A stretch of DNA of 64,000 bases from Cyclobacteriaceae bacterium (GTDB taxonomy: Bacteria; Bacteroidota; Bacteroidia; Cytophagales; Cyclobacteriaceae), in NCBI GenBank assembly GCA_022841475.1, contig JALHRJ010000011.1, positions 39,521 to 103,520 on the forward strand, written 5' to 3'. This document shows positions 60,898 to 64,000 of the stretch, in pieces; position 1 is the first letter of the stretch, and every line of letters starts with the position of its first letter. The translations under genes and the position numbers were made by a program. The notes below the pieces were generated by a model, which was given only the letters and a program-made list of their open reading frames with translations, had not been told where the DNA came from and searched no databases.

Positions 60898-61188
60898 GGT
60901 ATTGCTTAAAAATCAAAATTACAAAAAGGGGCTTTGAATAGGATTACCTTACTTGCATTTGGTTTCCCGGTAGAAGAAGCCTCCTTTTAAGGCAATAAAA
61001 AAGGAAGTCGCGTTTCGTATTAGCTGGAGGTTTGGGTTCCGGATGGCCTTTTTGGTATCGTTCAGGTATGTTTTCCTGTTCGGTGAATAAAACAAATAGT
61101 GGGCAGTCAGAAAGCGAAGCGTCTTCCAATTGTCACTATTAGAAGAAACTCAAAAAAAGAAATAGCAATTTATTAAAGTTAGCATCAG

Positions 61189-62349
61189 ATGAGTTTGGTT
61201 AAGACACTACGGAGTACGTTTATCAATCGGTTTCACCAAAAGCCATTGCTCGTACGGTCGCCTGGCCGTGTCAATATTATTGGTGAGCATACCGATTACA
61301 ACGAGGGTTTTGTATTGCCTGCCGCCATCGACAAAGCCGCTTACCTGGCCGTATCGCTTCGTGAGGATGATGAAATTCATCTGGTGGCCTTGGATTTGAA
61401 TGATACTTATTCGGTTAGGCTTTCAGATTTAAAACCGGTAGTAGATGTAAACTGGCCAAATTATATTTTAGGGTCAGTAGCACAATTCGCAAAAAGAGGA
61501 ATACCTCTCAGAGGTTTTAATGCGGTGCTCACCAGCGAAGTGCCTATAGGCGCAGGATTATCTTCCTCAGCAGCAGTAGAATGTGCTACGGTATTTGCTT
61601 TAAACGAATTATTACAGGCAAGAATTGAAAGGTTAGCTATGGTGAGAATGGCACAGAAGGCGGAACATGAATATGCGGGCGTGATGTGTGGCATCATGGA
61701 TCAGTTTGCATCGATGATGGGCAAGAAAGATCATGTTATGAAGTTGGATTGTCGTTCGCTGGAATATGAATACATACCCTTTCGTCTGGAAGGAATTAAG
61801 GTGCTTTTATTAAATACCCATGTGAAACACTCCTTGGCTTCTTCTGAATATAATGCGAGACGAAAAGAATGCGAAACAGCCGTTGCGTGGGTGCGAGAAC
61901 ATGTTCAAGAGGTAAATTCCTTGCGCGATGTTACTGAAGAAATGCTGGATAAATTTGTAATAACGCGTGATCAATTAATTGACAAGCGTAGCCGCTTTGT
62001 TGTGCAAGAAATTGAGCGACTAAAGGTGGCCTGCAAGGACCTTCAGGATGGCGATCTAATTTCATTGGGCAAAAAAATGTTTGCTACGCATGACGGACTG
62101 AGTAAGATGTATGAAGTAAGTTGCAAGGAACTTGATTGGTTAGTGGATCAGGTGAGAAACCATGAAGCAGTGATTGGTTCCAGAATGATGGGTGGAGGAT
62201 TTGGTGGCTGTACAATCAACCTGGTGAAAGAAGATGCCGTTGAGGAGTTGGTTGCAACGCTTAAACCAGCTTATGAAAAAGAAATGAACTTACCCTTGAC
62301 GCATTATGTCGCCTCCATAGAAAATGGAACAGAGCTAATTCAATCATGA
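61189..62349 (+). CDS. galK: Galactokinase
   Basis: 386 residues. GHMP-kinase signatures: RSPGRVNIIGEHTDYNEGFV (galactose site), VPIGAGLSSSAAVECATVFA (ATP loop) and MMGGGFGGCTINLV. It phosphorylates galactose at C1 in the Leloir pathway. No other gal gene is next to it. Confidence 0.95.
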   Translation: MSLVKTLRSTFINRFHQKPLLVRSPGRVNIIGEHTDYNEGFVLPAAIDKAAYLAVSLREDDEIHLVALDLNDTYSVRLSDLKPVVDVNWPNYILGSVAQFAKRGIPLRGFNAVLTSEVPIGAGLSSSAAVECATVFALNELLQARIERLAMVRMAQKAEHEYAGVMCGIMDQFASMMGKKDHVMKLDCRSLEYEYIPFRLEGIKVLLLNTHVKHSLASSEYNARRKECETAVAWVREHVQEVNSLRDVTEEMLDKFVITRDQLIDKRSRFVVQEIERLKVACKDLQDGDLISLGKKMFATHDGLSKMYEVSCKELDWLVDQVRNHEAVIGSRMMGGGFGGCTINLVKEDAVEELVATLKPAYEKEMNLPLTHYVASIENGTELIQS

Positions 62350-62420
62350 AGTTTGATTAAAAGGAGCATTCAGACACACTTAAAAAAATTCTCACTAGAA
62401 TCGGTGCTTATATAGGGGAT

Positions 62421-62572
62421 TAAGTTTCGGGGATTTGGTTTTTACCCCTTAGGGTTCTACTTTTGTCCCTCCAAATCGCGGGGTGGATCCGCTAGCCAGC
62501 GGATCGTTGGGCTCTTCCGTCAGTAGACGGACAAGTTATCCGCCAGAGGCGGACACAAGTTTGGGGATTTGG
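62421..62572. repeat. Degenerate partial copy of the tRNA-Met gene with three palindromic hairpins
   Basis: The flank AAGTTTCGGGGATTTGG (62421-62437) recurs as AAGTTTGGGGATTTGG (62557-62572). Between them lie two exact pieces of the tRNA downstream: ATCGCGGGGTGGA (62475-62487) and TCGTTGGGCTC (62504-62514). The D arm is replaced by TCCGCTAGCCAGCGGA, and TCCGTCAGTAGACGGA and TCCGCCAGAGGCGGA follow. All three hairpins fit TCCGYYAG-N-RRCGGA. So this looks like a tandem duplicate of the tRNA region with a palindromic element in three copies. Confidence 0.75.
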
Positions 62573-62603
62573 AAGGTAGGTAAAAAAAGTTTTGAAAATA
62601 TAT

Positions 62604-62676
<73 letters not shown>

Positions 62677-62680
62677 CTAG

Positions 62681-62709
62681 AAAAAAGCGACTTATATGGT
62701 CGCTTTTTT
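62681..62709 (+). terminator. Terminator after the initiator tRNA
   Basis: AAAAAAGCGAC and GTCGCTTTTTT form an 11-bp stem with a 7-base loop, starting 5 bases after the tRNA and ending in a T run. Confidence 0.9.
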
Positions 62710-62736
62710 GCTTTAATAAGAGTTATCTTTCTAAGC

Positions 62737-63618
62737 ATGCCAGCTCCACACAAATCAGGTTTCGTTAGTATTGTAGGCCGGCCCAACGTGGGAAAGAGCA
62801 GCCTGATGAATAAACTGGTGGGCGAAAATCTCTCCATCATCACCGCCAAGGCGCAAACCACACGCCACCGCATTATGGGGATTTTGAATGGCGAAGATTT
62901 TCAAATTGTTTATTCCGACACTCCCGGCATTCTCGAACCAAAATATGAATTGCAGGAAGCCATGATGGGATACGTGAAAGTATCGCTGGATGATGCAGAC
63001 CTGATTTTATTGATTGTGGAACTCGGTGAAAAGTATGACGAGCATCTGTTCTCCATAATTCAAAAAATTCAAACGCCTATTCTGTTGGTGATTAATAAAA
63101 TCGACACCGCAAAAGGATCACAGGTAGAAGACAAAGTTGCCTATTGGAAAAATCTTATTCAGGCAAAGGAAATTATCACCACATCTGCCAAAGAAGGAAC
63201 GAACGTAGGGCTCTTGCTCGACACGATTAAAAAGTATTTACCCGAGCATCCAGGATATTATCCTAAAGACGATCTTACAGATAGAAGTGAACGTTTCTTT
63301 GCAGCTGAAATTATTCGCGAAAAAATTCTGCTTAACTACGAACAGGAAATTCCGTACAGCTCCGAAGTAGGCATCGAAACCTTTAAAGAAGAAGAAGCCA
63401 TTATCCGCATCCGGGCTAACATTTATGTGGAACGTGATTCTCAAAAAGGAATTCTTATTGGCAAAGGTGGAAGTTCGCTTAAAAAAGTAGGCAGTGAGGC
63501 GCGGGTTGATCTCGAAAAATTCTTTGGCAAAAAAGTGTTCCTGGAAACCCATGTTAAAGTGGCCGACAACTGGCGCAAACAGAAGTTGAAACTGAAGCAA
63601 TTCGGCTACCTCGATTGA
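62737..63618 (+). CDS. era: GTPase Era
   Basis: 293 residues. G motifs: [18 protein letters not shown] and NKID. The C-terminal KH domain is present (ILIGKGGSSLKKVGSEARVD, FLETHVKVADNWR). Era helps 16S rRNA maturation and 30S assembly. It lies between the initiator tRNA and der, a common order in Bacteroidota. Confidence 0.97.
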   Translation: MPAPHKSGFVSIVGRPNVGKSSLMNKLVGENLSIITAKAQTTRHRIMGILNGEDFQIVYSDTPGILEPKYELQEAMMGYVKVSLDDADLILLIVELGEKYDEHLFSIIQKIQTPILLVINKIDTAKGSQVEDKVAYWKNLIQAKEIITTSAKEGTNVGLLLDTIKKYLPEHPGYYPKDDLTDRSERFFAAEIIREKILLNYEQEIPYSSEVGIETFKEEEAIIRIRANIYVERDSQKGILIGKGGSSLKKVGSEARVDLEKFFGKKVFLETHVKVADNWRKQKLKLKQFGYLD

Positions 63619-63691
63619 CTTTTAATAGCGGGTGTTTTCGTACCTAATTCCCAATGCCCAATTCTCGAGTACTCCCTGAAGCCTAATTTGT

Positions 63692-63699
63692 TACCTTTG
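63692..63699 (+). promoter_or_regulatory. Probable Bacteroidota -7 element of der
   Basis: TACCTTTG fits TAnnTTTG exactly, 29 bp before the der start. No clear TTTG at -33 is visible, so the promoter call is moderate. Confidence 0.45.
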
Positions 63700-63728
63700 C
63701 GGTCCGGAAAATTCCGATCTCTGAAATC

Positions 63729-64000
63729 ATGGCAAACATCGTAGCAATAGTAGGCAGGCCGAATGTTGGTAAATCCACGTTTTTTAACCGTTTAGTGGAA
63801 CAACGGCAAGCTATCATGGACGATATGCCGGGCGTTACCCGCGATCGTCACTATGGGTATGCTGAGTGGATCGGGAAATTTTTTACCGTGATTGATACCG
63901 GAGGTTACGTAACTGGCTCTGACGATAAGTTCGAATCCCAAATCAGAAAACAGGTTGAATTAGCACTTGACGAATGCTCGGCTGTAATCTTTATGGTGGA
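63729..64000 (+). CDS. der: GTPase Der (EngA), N-terminal part, cut by the window end
   Basis: The first 90 residues: [20 protein letters not shown] gives the first G1 motif, then [13 protein letters not shown] (G2) and IDTGGYV (G3). Der has two such GTPase domains and a KH-like end; only the first is inside the window. It acts in 50S assembly. Confidence 0.95.
   Translation, partial: MANIVAIVGRPNVGKSTFFNRLVEQRQAIMDDMPGVTRDRHYGYAEWIGKFFTVIDTGGYVTGSDDKFESQIRKQVELALDECSAVIFMV

Noticed and set aside
60944..61129. 61-residue minus-strand frame upstream of the threonine aldolase gene
   Set aside because: Composition and lack of any motif suggest a chance frame.

Overview
The window reads as a chromosomal segment of a Bacteroidota bacterium, most likely of the Cytophagales. 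Supporting signs are a SusC/SusD pair, Bacteroidota promoters of the TTTG / TAnnTTTG type, weak or absent Shine-Dalgarno sequences, an orphan FecI-like sigma factor, and family-specific genes (DUF6520-like secreted peptide, DUF6922, HipBST, Bacteroidota-type MobA/MobC). No species can be named from the sequence alone.

Region 1 (1-14.4 kb) is a stress and dormancy cluster. A sigma-54 two-component pair (histidine kinase plus NtrC-type regulator) faces OsmC, hibernation-promoting factor (HPF), a phosphoribosyltransferase-like protein, a universal stress protein, Rnk and a catalytically altered deaminase. One good sigma-54 promoter (5984-5999) and a weaker look-alike (3067) sit in front of these genes. 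MscS, aconitase, a second HPF-like protein, Dps, a DsbA/FrnE-type protein and DoxX follow. Gene decay is frequent here: two DUF488 remnants, a pirin fragment and a frameshifted chemoreceptor-like gene.

Region 2 (about 15.5-21.05 kb) is a mobilizable element without a visible integrase: HTH protein, replication-type proteins, a Toprim primase, a membrane protein with a C2H2-like zinc finger, MobC, a MobA relaxase whose tail is overprinted by another gene, and RadC. Region 3 (21.1-30.4 kb) is an uptake/processing locus: ECF sigma factor, MauE, a periplasmic protein and a Cys-rich secreted peptide, convergent with a SusC-SusD-metzincin operon.

Region 4 (30.5-46.7 kb) is a defence and toxin island. 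In order it holds an XRE regulator, a nuclease-like/DUF2971 protein with a 1327-residue P-loop NTPase, then a divergent pair of operons: sigma factor / restriction-S-like domain protein / small membrane protein / membrane-anchored caspase on the minus strand, and a ubiquitin-like protein fused to an E2, a JAMM-E1 fusion and a DUF6527 zinc protein on the plus strand. The 107-bp gap between them carries a 9-bp perfect inverted repeat. A HipBST toxin-antitoxin follows, with four operators spaced exactly 41 bp apart, then a TlpA-like lipoprotein and DUF6922 proteins. The sigma/caspase plus ubiquitin-like pair is my best candidate for a little-described system.

Region 5 (47-64 kb) is conserved housekeeping chromosome: BrkB, YbgC thioesterase, MltG, TsaC/Sua5, WbqC, ClpC, a VWA protein, RarA, DUF3667, threonine aldolase, GalK, initiator tRNA-Met, Era and the start of Der. 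Just before the tRNA lies a degenerate partial copy of the same tRNA broken up by three palindromic hairpins.
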